Notes: generated by a model not told the origin, from the letters alone. A DNA stretch of 16,481 nt from JANNFX01 sp031380225 (GCA_031380225.1 JANNFX010000228.1:1-16481); one strand, 5' to 3'; counted from the first letter of the stretch, positions 6,903-15,404 are shown. Program-made: numbers and translations.

Positions 6903-8309
6903 TCAGAACGGCCGGAACACTTTGCCAGGGTTCAGTATAGAGAGAGGATCGAGGGCGTTCTTGATCTGGCGCATGACTGCGAGACTTGCGCCGGCTTCAC
7001 GCTCGAGGGCCGCTATTTTACCCTGACCGATCCCATGCTCGCCTGTGCACGTGCCACCAACTGCAAGCGCATTGCCGATCAATCGATCCAAGAACCCAGC
7101 GAGCCGATCCATCTCCCCGGCATCGTTTGGATCGACCATAACGATTGCGTGGAAATTTCCGTCACCCGCGTGGCCAACAATCGGCGCAATGAGATTGTTC
7201 ACAGTGCTGTCTGCATTGGCCGCCGCAACGCATTCGGCCAATTTTGAAACAGGAACACAGACATCGGTAACAACTGCAGTTCGGCCAGGCCAAGCTTCGC
7301 GGATCGACCAGAAGGCGTCGTGACGCGCTATCCAAAGTCTGCGTCTGACTTCGTCATCAGCGGCCCATTCAAAATTGAGCGCGGCGTATTCCCGGACCAA
7401 ATCTCCGAGCTGTGATGCGCACTCGGCCGTCGCAACGGCCGTACCATGCAATTCAAAAAACAGCGTTGGCAGTGCGGTCAACGATAGCTTTGAGCCTGTA
7501 TTTACAGCCTCGATTGCTTTGCCATCTAAAAGTTCGACGCGCGCCAGTGCTGGCCCAAGTGTCAGTGCAGCGATTGAAGCGTCGCAAGCTTCTTTCAGGC
7601 TTGAAAAACTGGCAATCGCCGCAACCGTCGCCTCCGGCACCGGATGCAACCGCAATGTCAAAGATGTGATGATACCGAGCGTACCTTCCGATCCAACGAG
7701 AAGCCGCGTTAAGTCATAGCCAGCCGCGGATTTCCTGGCCCTTGATCCCGTTGTAATGGCCGATCCATCCGCCATCACGGCGGACAACCCCAAAACGTTA
7801 TCGCGCATCGATCCGTACCGGACCGTCGTAGTGCCGGACGCGCGCGTTGCAGCCATACCGCCCAAAGTTGCGTCCTCAGCTCCGGGATCAACTGGGAAAA
7901 ATAACCCGGTATCGCGCAAATGCGCCGCGAGCTGCCGCCGCGTCACCCCGGCCTCAACCTCACAATCCATGTCGTCTACATTGACGCGCAAGATGGTGTT
8001 CATGCGGCTCATGTCGAGGCAGATGCCGCCGGCTGGCGCGTTGACGTGACCCTCGAGCGAAGTCCCGGCACCGAAGGCGATCACAGGAATTCGATGTCGA
8101 GTTGCAATCTCAACGACAGCTTGAACATCCTGAACAGTTTGCGCCCAGACGACGACAGATGGTGGCTCCGAGACGACCAATGACAATGTATTGGCGTGCT
8201 GACCTAACGTTACAGGGACATCAGAAACCTGATCGGGAAAGCGGGTCAGGATCTCTGCCTTGGCCTCGGAGTACCGATTGGCAGCCGGTTGAGTGGAACT
8301 TCGCTGCAA
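6903..8309 (-). CDS. FAD-linked oxidase, D-lactate/glycolate dehydrogenase type
   Basis: Flavoprotein of the GlcD/LDHD (VAO) family, which oxidises a 2-hydroxyacid such as D-lactate or glycolate to the 2-oxoacid. It has 468 residues, the usual length. The FAD-binding domain includes GAGTSLEGH at 80-88, DPGAEDATLGG at 141-151, YGSMRDNVLG at 165-174 and GSEGTLGI at 206-213. The C-terminal FAD-oxidase domain has GHAGDGNFH at 379-387, GEHGIGQGK at 423-431 and NPGK at 460-463. There is no signal peptide, and no GlcE or GlcF partner lies next to it, which favours a single-subunit LDHD-like enzyme. Exact substrate cannot be read from sequence. The start is a TTG at 8309 with a GGAG 8 nt upstream. 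No ATG or GTG gives a full domain. It is upstream of alg44 on the same strand with a 184-bp gap, and no functional link to polymer synthesis is evident. Confidence 0.88.
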   Translation of the reverse strand: MQRSSTQPAANRYSEAKAEILTRFPDQVSDVPVTLGQHANTLSLVVSEPPSVVVWAQTVQDVQAVVEIATRHRIPVIAFGAGTSLEGHVNAPAGGICLDMSRMNTILRVNVDDMDCEVEAGVTRRQLAAHLRDTGLFFPVDPGAEDATLGGMAATRASGTTTVRYGSMRDNVLGLSAVMADGSAITTGSRARKSAAGYDLTRLLVGSEGTLGIITSLTLRLHPVPEATVAAIASFSSLKEACDASIAALTLGPALARVELLDGKAIEAVNTGSKLSLTALPTLFFELHGTAVATAECASQLGDLVREYAALNFEWAADDEVRRRLWIARHDAFWSIREAWPGRTAVVTDVCVPVSKLAECVAAANADSTVNNLIAPIVGHAGDGNFHAIVMVDPNDAGEMDRLAGFLDRLIGNALAVGGTCTGEHGIGQGKIAALEREAGASLAVMRQIKNALDPLSILNPGKVFRPF

Positions 8310-8349
8310 TGCACAATCTCCGAATCAATCTGCATCGGCCCCGCGATGC

Positions 8350-8378
8350 TAAATAAAAAAAGACTTTTCTCGGGGCAA
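8350..8378 (-). promoter_or_regulatory. Candidate sigma-70 promoter for the FAD oxidase
   Basis: On the minus strand a TTGCCC (8373-8378) and a TATTTA (8350-8355) are separated by exactly 17 bp. They lie about 40 bp upstream of the TTG start. Matches to consensus are partial, so this is a plausible call only. Confidence 0.35.
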
Positions 8379-8543
8379 CTTCGACTACGTCTGCAAAAGC
8401 ACCGAAATTGTGGCCCAAAAGCACCACTATCGGCCACTACTCGATTCGGGAGGGGTTCCTCGAACCACCTTTTCGCATTACGTTCCGATCAAGTCTTAAG
8501 GCGGAAGCCGGGGGCTTCAGGCAAAAAATTAGGGGAGTGCTTC

Positions 8544-9776
8544 ATGTTTCGCAGGCTCGTCATCGCGGGTCTCGCCGTGTTGGTTGCTGGCACCGCGTCA
8601 GTCGCTAAAGACACAGAGAACCTGGTTGTTATCGCAACCGAAACCGTCGACCTCGGCAAAACTGGGGTCGCCATCGACGTCAGCAAAGCAAAGGGTGCCT
8701 ATCGCGGCATTCGCGTCCGCGCCAAAAAGAACTTCATCGACCTATCTCGCGTGCAAGTCGTTTATGATGACGGGTCGATCCACAACGAAGACCGCCAGAT
8801 CGACATGAAGCAGGGCGAGCGCAGCCGCGCCATCGACTTGCGCAGCAGTGACCGGTTCATCAACACCATCAACTTGTCGAACCAAGCCGGCAAGGGCTCG
8901 GCGGTTGTTGAAGTACTCGGCATCCAGACCAAAGACGGCGCCAAAAAACAGCGCGATAAACCTGCGGTCGTCAGCAAGGACATCCCAGCGACGGCAACGC
9001 CTGCGGTTCCGAACAACACACCCGCCGGCAAGACGTTTAACAACGGCGAAGAAGTGATGTTCGGTTATCAGGACGTCGGCTTCTTAGTTGATCGCGACGT
9101 CATAAAAGTTGGTGGCAGCGTTGGCAAGTTCGACGGCTTGCGCTTCCGCGTCTTGAAGAATGACGTGCATATCAACTCCGCTAAGATCGCCTACCTCGAT
9201 GGTTCAACTGAAGACATTGCCATTGATACCAACGTCAAAGCCAACACCCGGACGAAGTGGGTTGAGATCAAGGGCGAAGACAAGTTCATCAAAGAAATCC
9301 AGTTGAACTATCGCTCAAAAGCCAATTTCAAGGGTCAGGCGCGTGTCGAAGTGTCGGGCTCGTTTGCTGGCGATTGGTTAGGCTCGAATGGCGAAGGCCG
9401 TAAATATAACGACGGCTGGGTGCTCCTCGGCGCACAGACCGCCGATTACGCCGGCTATGATACGGACAGCATCACGGTTGGTAAGAACTCAGGCGGCTTT
9501 GCCCGCCTGCGTTTGGTGGTGAAGGAAAACCCGATCACGCTCACGCGTATGACGGTCGTCCACTACACCGGCCCGGATGAAAGCTTCAATTTCAACCGCG
9601 AACGCGTTGAAGTTGACAAGCCCTACGGTCCGATCGAGTTCACGGGCGGCAAGGCTGCGATCAAGGAAATCCGGGCGCAGTACCGCTCGCGCGTCGACCT
9701 GATCAACCGTCTGAAGTCCGGTAAAGGCTTGACCGACTTCAAGCCGGCAGTTGTCGAAATCTGGGGCCAGCACTGA
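8544..9776 (+). CDS. Secreted protein with three repeated ~105-residue beta-rich domains (DUF2541-like?)
   Basis: Function not recognised. The protein has 410 residues with a signal peptide ending near TASVA-KD (21/22). Three copies of one domain lie at about 27-126, 169-272 and 291-408. Copies share landmarks: an opening L/F-G, an acidic D-x-D/I-x-V-G, a G-x-F-x-x-L-R strand, an N-x-I-x-L strand, a Y-x-D-G turn, F-I-K-x-I, Y-R-S, and a closing V-E-V/I-x-G. Copy 1 is the most diverged, and a Pro/Thr/Ala linker (131-165) follows it. The pattern suggests tandem beta sandwiches exported to the periplasm or surface. Resemblance to DUF2541 (E. coli YaaI) is from memory and weak. The start is fixed by an AGGGGAG 6 nt before the ATG. 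The open frame runs back to 8289, but that part overlaps the opposite gene's start and lacks a ribosome site. A terminator follows, and a longer paralogue is next door. Confidence 0.85.
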   Translation: MFRRLVIAGLAVLVAGTASVAKDTENLVVIATETVDLGKTGVAIDVSKAKGAYRGIRVRAKKNFIDLSRVQVVYDDGSIHNEDRQIDMKQGERSRAIDLRSSDRFINTINLSNQAGKGSAVVEVLGIQTKDGAKKQRDKPAVVSKDIPATATPAVPNNTPAGKTFNNGEEVMFGYQDVGFLVDRDVIKVGGSVGKFDGLRFRVLKNDVHINSAKIAYLDGSTEDIAIDTNVKANTRTKWVEIKGEDKFIKEIQLNYRSKANFKGQARVEVSGSFAGDWLGSNGEGRKYNDGWVLLGAQTADYAGYDTDSITVGKNSGGFARLRLVVKENPITLTRMTVVHYTGPDESFNFNRERVEVDKPYGPIEFTGGKAAIKEIRAQYRSRVDLINRLKSGKGLTDFKPAVVEIWGQH

Positions 9777-9821
9777 GTTGATTCACTCGGCTCGCCAGGC
9801 GGGCTGACATTGAAAAAATCT

Positions 9822-9857
9822 AGACGGGGCCGTTTTGCGCGGCCCCGTCTTTTTTTT
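9822..9857 (+). terminator. Strong intrinsic terminator between the two paralogues
   Basis: An 11-bp perfect stem, AGACGGGGCCG (9822-9832) with CGGCCCCGTCT (9840-9850), has a 7-nt loop and is followed by an eight-T run to 9857. It lies 46 bp past the stop of the three-domain gene. The downstream paralogue therefore probably needs its own promoter in 9858-9925. Confidence 0.92.
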
Positions 9858-9933
9858 GGCTTGGTCTCTGAATACTGATCAAACTACGGTCCGGCCCAAG
9901 ATTGACTGGGGCCTGTCATAAAGGAACCTACTC

Positions 9934-11889
9934 GTGCTGCGTCGACTTCTCGTGATCGCCCTCGCCACCCTCTCATTCTCTCCGTTCCAGTCAGCCCTAG
10001 CCCGCGATGACCGGGACCGGGAGCGCACCCAGGACAGCGACAGAGGCTGGGAACGCGCACCGGATCAGCGCCCTTCCAAGGACGACTGGCGGTTGCTTGG
10101 CGAGCAGACCGTCGATCTAACGGCCGAGCGAGATACCATCACCGTTGGGGCCGGCGACGGCACTTACACGAAGCTTCGTATCGAAGCCCGAAACAACGAC
10201 ATCTATCTGTTTTCAATCAACGTTGTATTCGGAAACGGTGAAGAGCAGCCAGTACGGGTCAACGACCTTATCCGGGCCGGCGAACGATCTGGATCGCTGG
10301 ATCTCACAGGCGGCCGGCGCGGGATTAAAAAGGTTACGCTGCTGTATAAGGCGCGCCCCGGCATCCGCGCCAAGTCTGTGATTGCACTCTACGGCGAGAA
10401 GTCATTCGAAGGCGAAGCCCGTGGCGCCCCTTCAAAATTCGTGACGATCGCGACGGAAACATACGAGCGGCGTTCAGATCGCATTGAATTCAAAATGCCG
10501 TATGGCGGAGCGCGAAGTTCAGAGCTGCGCATCAAGGCGCTCGATGAGCCGTTGTCGCTCGAAAGCATTGAAGTGCGCTACAACAACGGCCGATCAGAAA
10601 CTTTCAACATCTATGACCGGCTCGAACCGGGCGAGGAAAGCAAAGCAGTAACATTGAGCGCCGCTAGCCGTGCCAGCATTTCCGGCGTTACGCTGATCAA
10701 GCGGCCGAGTTGGCGAGGTGGCAACGGCCGTGTCGAAATGATTGGCAACGACGAATATGGTGGCGGTCCTTCGGCTGGTCCCGAGCCTGTAAGGCCAGGC
10801 GAATTCATTCGCATCGACAGTCAGACCTTTGACCGGCGCGCGGACCGCATCAGTTTCCGCGTCGACCCACGCGGTCCGGACTTCAAGCAAATCAAGCTGC
10901 GGTCGGATGACTATGCCGCTATTGAAAACATTGCATTGCGCTTCAGCGACGGTGAGGTTCGCAATATTCCGGTTTACGATCGTTTGTTGCCCGGCGAAGC
11001 AAGCCAACCCATCGACATCAGAGCCAGCAACAGTGATGACCGGCGCTATATTCGCCACTCAGTACTCGCCGAGGTCATCGTATCCAAACGCCCGAGCTGG
11101 CGAACTGGGCAGTCGCGCATGGAGCTACTCGGCCTCGAAGGCGAGCGCCAGGCGCCATCGCATGGTGCTGAACCTGGACGCGCACCTCCAGGCTGGGTGC
11201 TTTTCGGAGCTAAGACGGTTGGTTTTAGTGTTGAGCGCGACGTGATCGAAGTTGGTGCCGACGTCGGCCGCTTCTCGCGTATCGCCTTGGCGATCCGCGA
11301 CAATGACGTATTCTTGCGAGAAATCACCTTGGTCTATGCAAATGGCCAACGTGATACGCGCCAGATCAATACGGCTATCCCGGCCAATAGCCGGACACGT
11401 GCAATCGACATCCCGGGCGATCGCTTTATCCGTCAGATCGAGATGGTCTACCAATCGCGGCCAGATTTGCGCAGTGGCCGGGCTATCGTCGAAGTATTCG
11501 GCGAATATGATCGCAAATGGCTGGCGGAAGGTGGCGACGGATATCAGAACTTCAACCGCGGCTGGTTGATGATTGGAGCCCAGCGTGCCCTGATGTTCGC
11601 TACCGACACTGACGCTTTCGAAGCCGGTGAACAGTTCGGACGCTTTCAGTCGATTCGCTTGACAGCCCGCCGCCATTCGGTTCGCGTCACTGGTCTGCGC
11701 ATCACCTACGGCAACGGACAGGTCGAGGAGGTCCCCGTCTTCAAGGAATTGACTGACGGCCAGTCGACACAGGACATCCCGCTACGGATCCGAGATCGCT
11801 ACATCAAGCGTGTCGATGTTCGCTACCGGACCAAACTCAACTTCCAAGGCGAGGGATTGGTCGAGCTCTGGGGCTTAAGGGCACGCTAG
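9934..11889 (+). CDS. Secreted protein with five repeated ~105-residue beta-rich domains, paralogue of the preceding gene
   Basis: Function not recognised. The protein has 651 residues, with a signal peptide ending near ALA-RD (23/24) and a charged Arg/Asp linker (24-50). Five domain copies lie at about 50-155, 166-272, 290-401, 419-523 and 542-647. Copies 1, 4 and 5 are of the same type as in the upstream gene. Copies 2 and 3 form a subtype marked by R-R-x-D-R-I, IYDRL/VYDRL-x-PGE and KRPSWR. Copies 4-5, including the connecting segment with W-L-x-x-G-x-G and N-x-GW, align with the last two domains of the neighbour, showing a shared origin. The start is a GTG at 9934 with AAGGA 8 nt upstream. 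An ATG is not available nearby in frame. No cysteine-rich, catalytic or membrane motifs are visible, so a structural, binding or surface role is the cautious inference. Confidence 0.87.
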   Translation: MLRRLLVIALATLSFSPFQSALARDDRDRERTQDSDRGWERAPDQRPSKDDWRLLGEQTVDLTAERDTITVGAGDGTYTKLRIEARNNDIYLFSINVVFGNGEEQPVRVNDLIRAGERSGSLDLTGGRRGIKKVTLLYKARPGIRAKSVIALYGEKSFEGEARGAPSKFVTIATETYERRSDRIEFKMPYGGARSSELRIKALDEPLSLESIEVRYNNGRSETFNIYDRLEPGEESKAVTLSAASRASISGVTLIKRPSWRGGNGRVEMIGNDEYGGGPSAGPEPVRPGEFIRIDSQTFDRRADRISFRVDPRGPDFKQIKLRSDDYAAIENIALRFSDGEVRNIPVYDRLLPGEASQPIDIRASNSDDRRYIRHSVLAEVIVSKRPSWRTGQSRMELLGLEGERQAPSHGAEPGRAPPGWVLFGAKTVGFSVERDVIEVGADVGRFSRIALAIRDNDVFLREITLVYANGQRDTRQINTAIPANSRTRAIDIPGDRFIRQIEMVYQSRPDLRSGRAIVEVFGEYDRKWLAEGGDGYQNFNRGWLMIGAQRALMFATDTDAFEAGEQFGRFQSIRLTARRHSVRVTGLRITYGNGQVEEVPVFKELTDGQSTQDIPLRIRDRYIKRVDVRYRTKLNFQGEGLVELWGLRAR

Positions 11890-11923
11890 TGTTCTGTCAC
11901 AGACATTCGATACCCCCAAGGAT

Positions 11924-12040
11924 CGTCATCCCGCCGGAGGGCGGGATCCGCGCAAGCTTAAATATGAACTTAAATTTCGGGCTTGCGCGGGTCCCCGCCA
12001 CCCATGCTTCGCATGGCTTCGCCATGACGCGGGGATGACG
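11924..12040. repeat. 117-bp palindromic intergenic repeat element
   Basis: A nested dyad element lies between convergent genes. The outer arms are CGTCATCCCGCC (11924-11935) and GCGGGGATGACG (12029-12040). The inner arms GCGCAAGC (11950-11957) and GCTTGCGC (11981-11988) extend to 14 bp with one wobble. Two small hairpins share a TTC loop: ATGC-TTC-GCAT (12004-12014) and CATGGC-TTC-GCCATG (12012-12026). It has no coding capacity. The architecture resembles REP/MITE-like elements scattered through alphaproteobacterial intergenic regions. Copies elsewhere cannot be checked from this window. Confidence 0.65.
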
Positions 12041-12085
12041 GAGCGGGGAGAACTGATCCGGATATCAAGCGTCAGTGCCATAACA

Positions 12086-14251
12086 CTAGAAAGCCGCAAT
12101 CTCATCCCGGTACCGATCAAGCAACTTTTCGAAGCCGGGCCAGTTAATGGCCCGGCTTTTTTCTAGCGCAGTTGACGCCGCTTTGAGGTCTTTGTTGCCG
12201 ATCGCCGCAAGGAGCGCTGCGTGGTGCAATTGAAGTTCGGTGAATTTTATAGATTTAGCCGCAGCTTCATCGCCCAACACCGCAAACGCATTGATGCGAT
12301 TATCTTTGCCGCGGAGCATCGCTGACCCCAGCGGCAGCAACGCCCATGATTTCGCCCCGGCTGCCGTTTCCGGCCCAGCGATTATAGGAACGCCATAGGT
12401 CTTGGTCAGCTCTTCAAGCCGGGCAGCTGCGTTGACCGGATCGCCCAGGATGGAATAGTCGAATCGCTGCGTCGAACCGATGTTGCCAACCGCGCATGGT
12501 CCGGTGTTGATGCCGATGCCCATACGCACAGTTTTATGCGTGCGTCCCGCCGCTTGTGCTTCAGCTGCCCATTCGCGGTTCAACTCGTCCAGTTTCGTGA
12601 TCATGCGATACGCCGCGCGCGTCGCGTTTTCGGCGTGCTTAGGATCGAACACCGGCGCGTTCCAATATGCCATTACGGCGTCGCCCATATATTTATCGAT
12701 TGTGCCACGCTCTTCCAAGATGATGTCCGACAACGGCGAGAACACCTTGTTGACGAATGCGATGACCTCGCTGGCCGCCATACCTTCAGACAAAGATGAG
12801 AAGCCGCGCACGTCGGCCATCAACACGGTGATATCGCGCGTCTCGCCGCCAAGTTTCAGCTTCGAGGGATCGCCGGCCAATTCATCGACAACTTGCGACG
12901 ACACGTAGAACCCGAAGGCCGAGCGCACGCGCTGACGTTCAGCTTCAGTTTTAATGTATGTGTATAGCGAGCCGGTGAGATAGAGTGAGACAATTGCCAA
13001 AGTTGGAAACACCGGATCCAATAACAGACCCGATCCTTTGAACGCGAGCCATGATCCGGCGAACACTGTTGCCATGCCTGCCAGTCCCGTGGCGGCCGCC
13101 GTCACCGGCCCAGCGCGTTGAATGAGCCACGCCATTAGCGCGCCGCCTATTACCAGAAAGAATAGTTCTAAGCCCGTCGCCCATGCGGGTCGTGTCAGCC
13201 CGCCGCCGGCCAACATTTGCTCTAAGGCTTGGGCATGAATTTCAACGCCCGGCACTGCCGCATCAAGAGGCGTAGCTCTGAGGTCCAACAGCCCGGTCGC
13301 ACTTGAACCGAGCAGGAAATGGCGGCCAGTGAGTTTGTCATTTGGGATGCTGCCGTTCAAAACTGATGCTGCGGAAATGTATGTCGCCCGATCGAAATGA
13401 CGGAAGTGAATCCACATTTGACCATCTGGATCGATGTCAAACGTCTTGCTGCCGGCGCGCAAGCTATCAATACCAGTCTTCTTGCCAAACGCGGCGATGC
13501 CACTGCCACCGGACGATCGCACAAAAACCGTCGACGTTTGCTCGGCAATACGAAGTTGTTCGAGCGATAAAGATGGAAACAGTGTGCCGTCAATAGTGAC
13601 CAGCAGGGGAACACGACGCACGATCTGATCACGTGATGGCAACCAGTTTACAGCCCCAAGACCTTGCGACTTGTCGGTCAGTTCTGCCAAACTCGGTGCG
13701 CCACCAGGATAACCTGGCACGAATTCCTTCGGATCGTCGCCCGAGGTTGCGAACGCGGCCTTCGGAACCGGCATTTTGCGGCCAGTCACATTCGGTTCAC
13801 CTGAAACGCCAAGCACAACCGGCGCGCGGCTGACAGCGGCGGCGAGAGTGGCATCATTGTCAGGGAGTTTGCCAGCCTGCTCGATGAGGGCCGCAAGTGT
13901 GCCGGTTGTCCCGAGTTGACGAGCCAATTCACGCGGCGAAAACCGGTCCGGCTCTGCCAATACAATATCGAGTGCGATTGACGCCGCGCCAGCTTCGCCA
14001 AGCCGGTCGATAATGCTCGCCAGCCGCGTTCGCGGCCATGGCCATTGGCCGAGTTCCTTGAGCGAAGCATCATCAATGTCGACGACCATCACCGGTTTTT
14101 TTTCGTCCGACGCGCGCGGGGCAAGTCGTTGGTAGGTATCAAAAACCGCCATACGCATGCGCGCAATGGGGCCGAGATCAGCCGCGCGCAACAACGTCGC
14201 CATCGCAATCAGGCCAGCAGTTAGGATCAGATAGGCGGACGGCTTTTGCAC
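12086..14251 (-). CDS. CHASE2-domain class III adenylate/guanylate cyclase
   Basis: Membrane receptor cyclase predicted to make cAMP in response to a periplasmic signal. The protein has 721 residues. An N-terminal helix (~6-22) is followed by a periplasmic CHASE2 domain (~30-345), including VMVVDIDDASL at 54-64 and GQWPWPR at 68-74. Three membrane helices lie at ~359-377, 384-403 and 412-432, and the cyclase domain covers ~470-660. Metal-binding aspartates are D480 (MADVRGF) and D524 (DKYMGD). K520 and D604 (LGDPVNAAAR) are the adenine-selecting pair, favouring ATP over GTP, and N607 and R611 complete the catalytic set. A ~60-residue helical tail follows. All key residues are present, so it should be active. 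The start is a GTG at 14251 with GGAG 6 nt upstream. It is divergent from the periplasmic TPR gene across 83 bp. Its 3' end overlaps an antisense terminator. Confidence 0.93.
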   Translation of the reverse strand: MQKPSAYLILTAGLIAMATLLRAADLGPIARMRMAVFDTYQRLAPRASDEKKPVMVVDIDDASLKELGQWPWPRTRLASIIDRLGEAGAASIALDIVLAEPDRFSPRELARQLGTTGTLAALIEQAGKLPDNDATLAAAVSRAPVVLGVSGEPNVTGRKMPVPKAAFATSGDDPKEFVPGYPGGAPSLAELTDKSQGLGAVNWLPSRDQIVRRVPLLVTIDGTLFPSLSLEQLRIAEQTSTVFVRSSGGSGIAAFGKKTGIDSLRAGSKTFDIDPDGQMWIHFRHFDRATYISAASVLNGSIPNDKLTGRHFLLGSSATGLLDLRATPLDAAVPGVEIHAQALEQMLAGGGLTRPAWATGLELFFLVIGGALMAWLIQRAGPVTAAATGLAGMATVFAGSWLAFKGSGLLLDPVFPTLAIVSLYLTGSLYTYIKTEAERQRVRSAFGFYVSSQVVDELAGDPSKLKLGGETRDITVLMADVRGFSSLSEGMAASEVIAFVNKVFSPLSDIILEERGTIDKYMGDAVMAYWNAPVFDPKHAENATRAAYRMITKLDELNREWAAEAQAAGRTHKTVRMGIGINTGPCAVGNIGSTQRFDYSILGDPVNAAARLEELTKTYGVPIIAGPETAAGAKSWALLPLGSAMLRGKDNRINAFAVLGDEAAAKSIKFTELQLHHAALLAAIGNKDLKAASTALEKSRAINWPGFEKLLDRYRDEIAAF
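12132..12162 (+). terminator. Plus-strand intrinsic terminator inside the 3' end of the cyclase gene
   Basis: AAGCCGGGCC (12132-12141) and GGCCCGGCTT (12149-12158) form a perfect 10-bp stem with a 7-nt loop. It is followed on the plus strand by a T run to 12162. It lies 243 bp past the stop of the five-domain gene and 47 bp inside the opposing cyclase coding region, within codons for about residues 697-706. On the minus strand no T run follows the stem, so the cyclase transcript should not be stopped here. Confidence 0.75.
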
Positions 14252-14334
14252 ATATTGCTCCGCTAAGGGTCCGGGACTATCACTGTAATCTACAATGGCT
14301 AGTCTTGATCTAGCGGTATCAGAGGGTTGTTAAG

Positions 14335-15105
14335 ATGTTCGTCAAAAGACTGTTAGCGTGTGCTCTCCTGATCGCAGTGCCTGGCTTTGCCCGCGCCGGC
14401 GCCGCTGAAACCGGAACTGGCTGCAAATCGGAAAACTTGGCCGTAGCCATACCGGCCTGCACTGCCCTTATCGAAGCTGGCGGCGCAGAGGCTGGACCGG
14501 CGTATTTCGACCGCGGCAGAGCCTATGTCGCCCAGTTTTATGCCGACAAACAGGCTGTCGAAGAGGATGCCCGCAACTGTATCCATAACGCTGAGGAGGC
14601 GAGTTTGGCGGCGTGCAACCGGGTGATCGACAATCCGGCAGTCGATACCCATCTGCGCGAATCGGCTTTTTTCTACCGGTCAAAGATACTTAGCGCCGCC
14701 GGCAAAGGTGATGAATCGATGGCTGACTTCCAGCGCTCCTTGGGTACACCGGCGACTGCACCGGCCGAAAAAGCACCCAGCGCCGCCGGCAAAGCGATCG
14801 CCGATTTCAGCAAAGCTATTGAACTTGATCCCAATAACGCAGCCGCATTTGCTCAGCGCGGCGACACATATCTAGCGCTTGAAAACGTGAAGGCTTCCTT
14901 GGCCGATTTCGAGCAAGCCATAAAAATTGACTCAAAACAGATGGTCGCTCTGATAGGCCGGGCCGTCATCCGCAATGGGACCGGTGATCCAGTTGGTGCC
15001 GTCGCTGACTTCAAAGCAATCATCGCGCTTCCGGCCATCACTGAACAGGAAAAGTGGATGCAGAACGTCGCCAAGGAACGCCTGCAAGCTGTTGGTGCCG
15101 ACTAA
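14335..15105 (+). CDS. Periplasmic TPR-repeat protein
   Basis: The protein has 256 residues with a signal peptide ending near ARA-GA (21/22). Two similar N-terminal helical hairpins each carry C-x11-C (Cys30/42 and Cys82/94), suggesting disulfide-stapled repeats in an oxidising compartment. TPR units follow at about 106-138, 153-184 and 185-218, with typical signatures AIADFSKAIELDPNNA (154-169) and SLADFEQAIKID (188-199). A partial unit runs to about 232. A Pro/Ala linker lies at 138-150. TPR proteins act as scaffolds, and the partner is unknown here. The start ATG has AGAGGG 8 nt upstream. The gene is divergent from the CHASE2 cyclase with 83 bp between starts, so shared regulation is possible but not shown. 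Confidence 0.88.
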   Translation: MFVKRLLACALLIAVPGFARAGAAETGTGCKSENLAVAIPACTALIEAGGAEAGPAYFDRGRAYVAQFYADKQAVEEDARNCIHNAEEASLAACNRVIDNPAVDTHLRESAFFYRSKILSAAGKGDESMADFQRSLGTPATAPAEKAPSAAGKAIADFSKAIELDPNNAAAFAQRGDTYLALENVKASLADFEQAIKIDSKQMVALIGRAVIRNGTGDPVGAVADFKAIIALPAITEQEKWMQNVAKERLQAVGAD

Positions 15106-15145
15106 GCCGTTTCGCTGGTATTGCATTGAATTGGTTATGGGCGTC

Positions 15146-15231
15146 TGGTGGAGAGGGCTGGTTTCGAACCAGCGTAGGCCGAAGCCAGCAGATTTACAGT
15201 CTGCCCCCTTTAGCCACTCGGGCACCTCTCC
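15146..15231 (-). tRNA. tRNA-Tyr: tRNA-Tyr (GTA)
   Basis: An 86-nt tRNA with encoded CCA. The acceptor arms GGAGAGG and CCTCTCC pair fully, with discriminator A. The anticodon stem GCAGA/TCTGC frames the loop CTGTAAA, with anticodon GTA at 15195-15197. A long variable arm (class II, as in bacterial tRNA-Tyr) and a T-arm with GTTCGAA are present. A sigma-70 promoter lies 71 bp upstream of the mature 5' end. Confidence 0.96.
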
Positions 15232-15301
15232 GTTCCAGGACCGCAACATGAACAGGGGGCGGAAACCACCCTCCGTCAAACCAGCGCTGCCGGGATGCAG
15301 C

Positions 15302-15330
15302 GTTATCGTGAGGCGCCTGCCGGATGTCAA
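15302..15330 (-). promoter_or_regulatory. Sigma-70 promoter for tRNA-Tyr
   Basis: On the minus strand a perfect TTGACA (15325-15330) is followed after exactly 17 bp by GATAAC (15302-15307). Transcription would start near 15295, leaving a ~64-nt 5' leader to be processed before the tRNA. The promoter lies within the tRNA-Tyr/rlmB divergent gap. Confidence 0.8.
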
Positions 15331-15404
15331 TTGGAAAAGCGTCCGAAAAGGCCTAGAAGCCGGGCTTCGCTAATAATCTCAAGTCTCGATAAGTCCTGGA
15401 TCCA

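Noticed and set aside
8289..8543. An 85-codon N-terminal extension of the three-domain secreted protein
   Set aside because: It would overlap the start of the opposite gene and bury the signal peptide. The ATG at 8544 has a strong AGGGGAG site and begins a normal signal peptide.
11924..12040. Insertion sequence remnant
   Set aside because: There is no transposase fragment or target duplication. It is short, palindromic and non-coding, so it is better described as a REP/MITE-like repeat.
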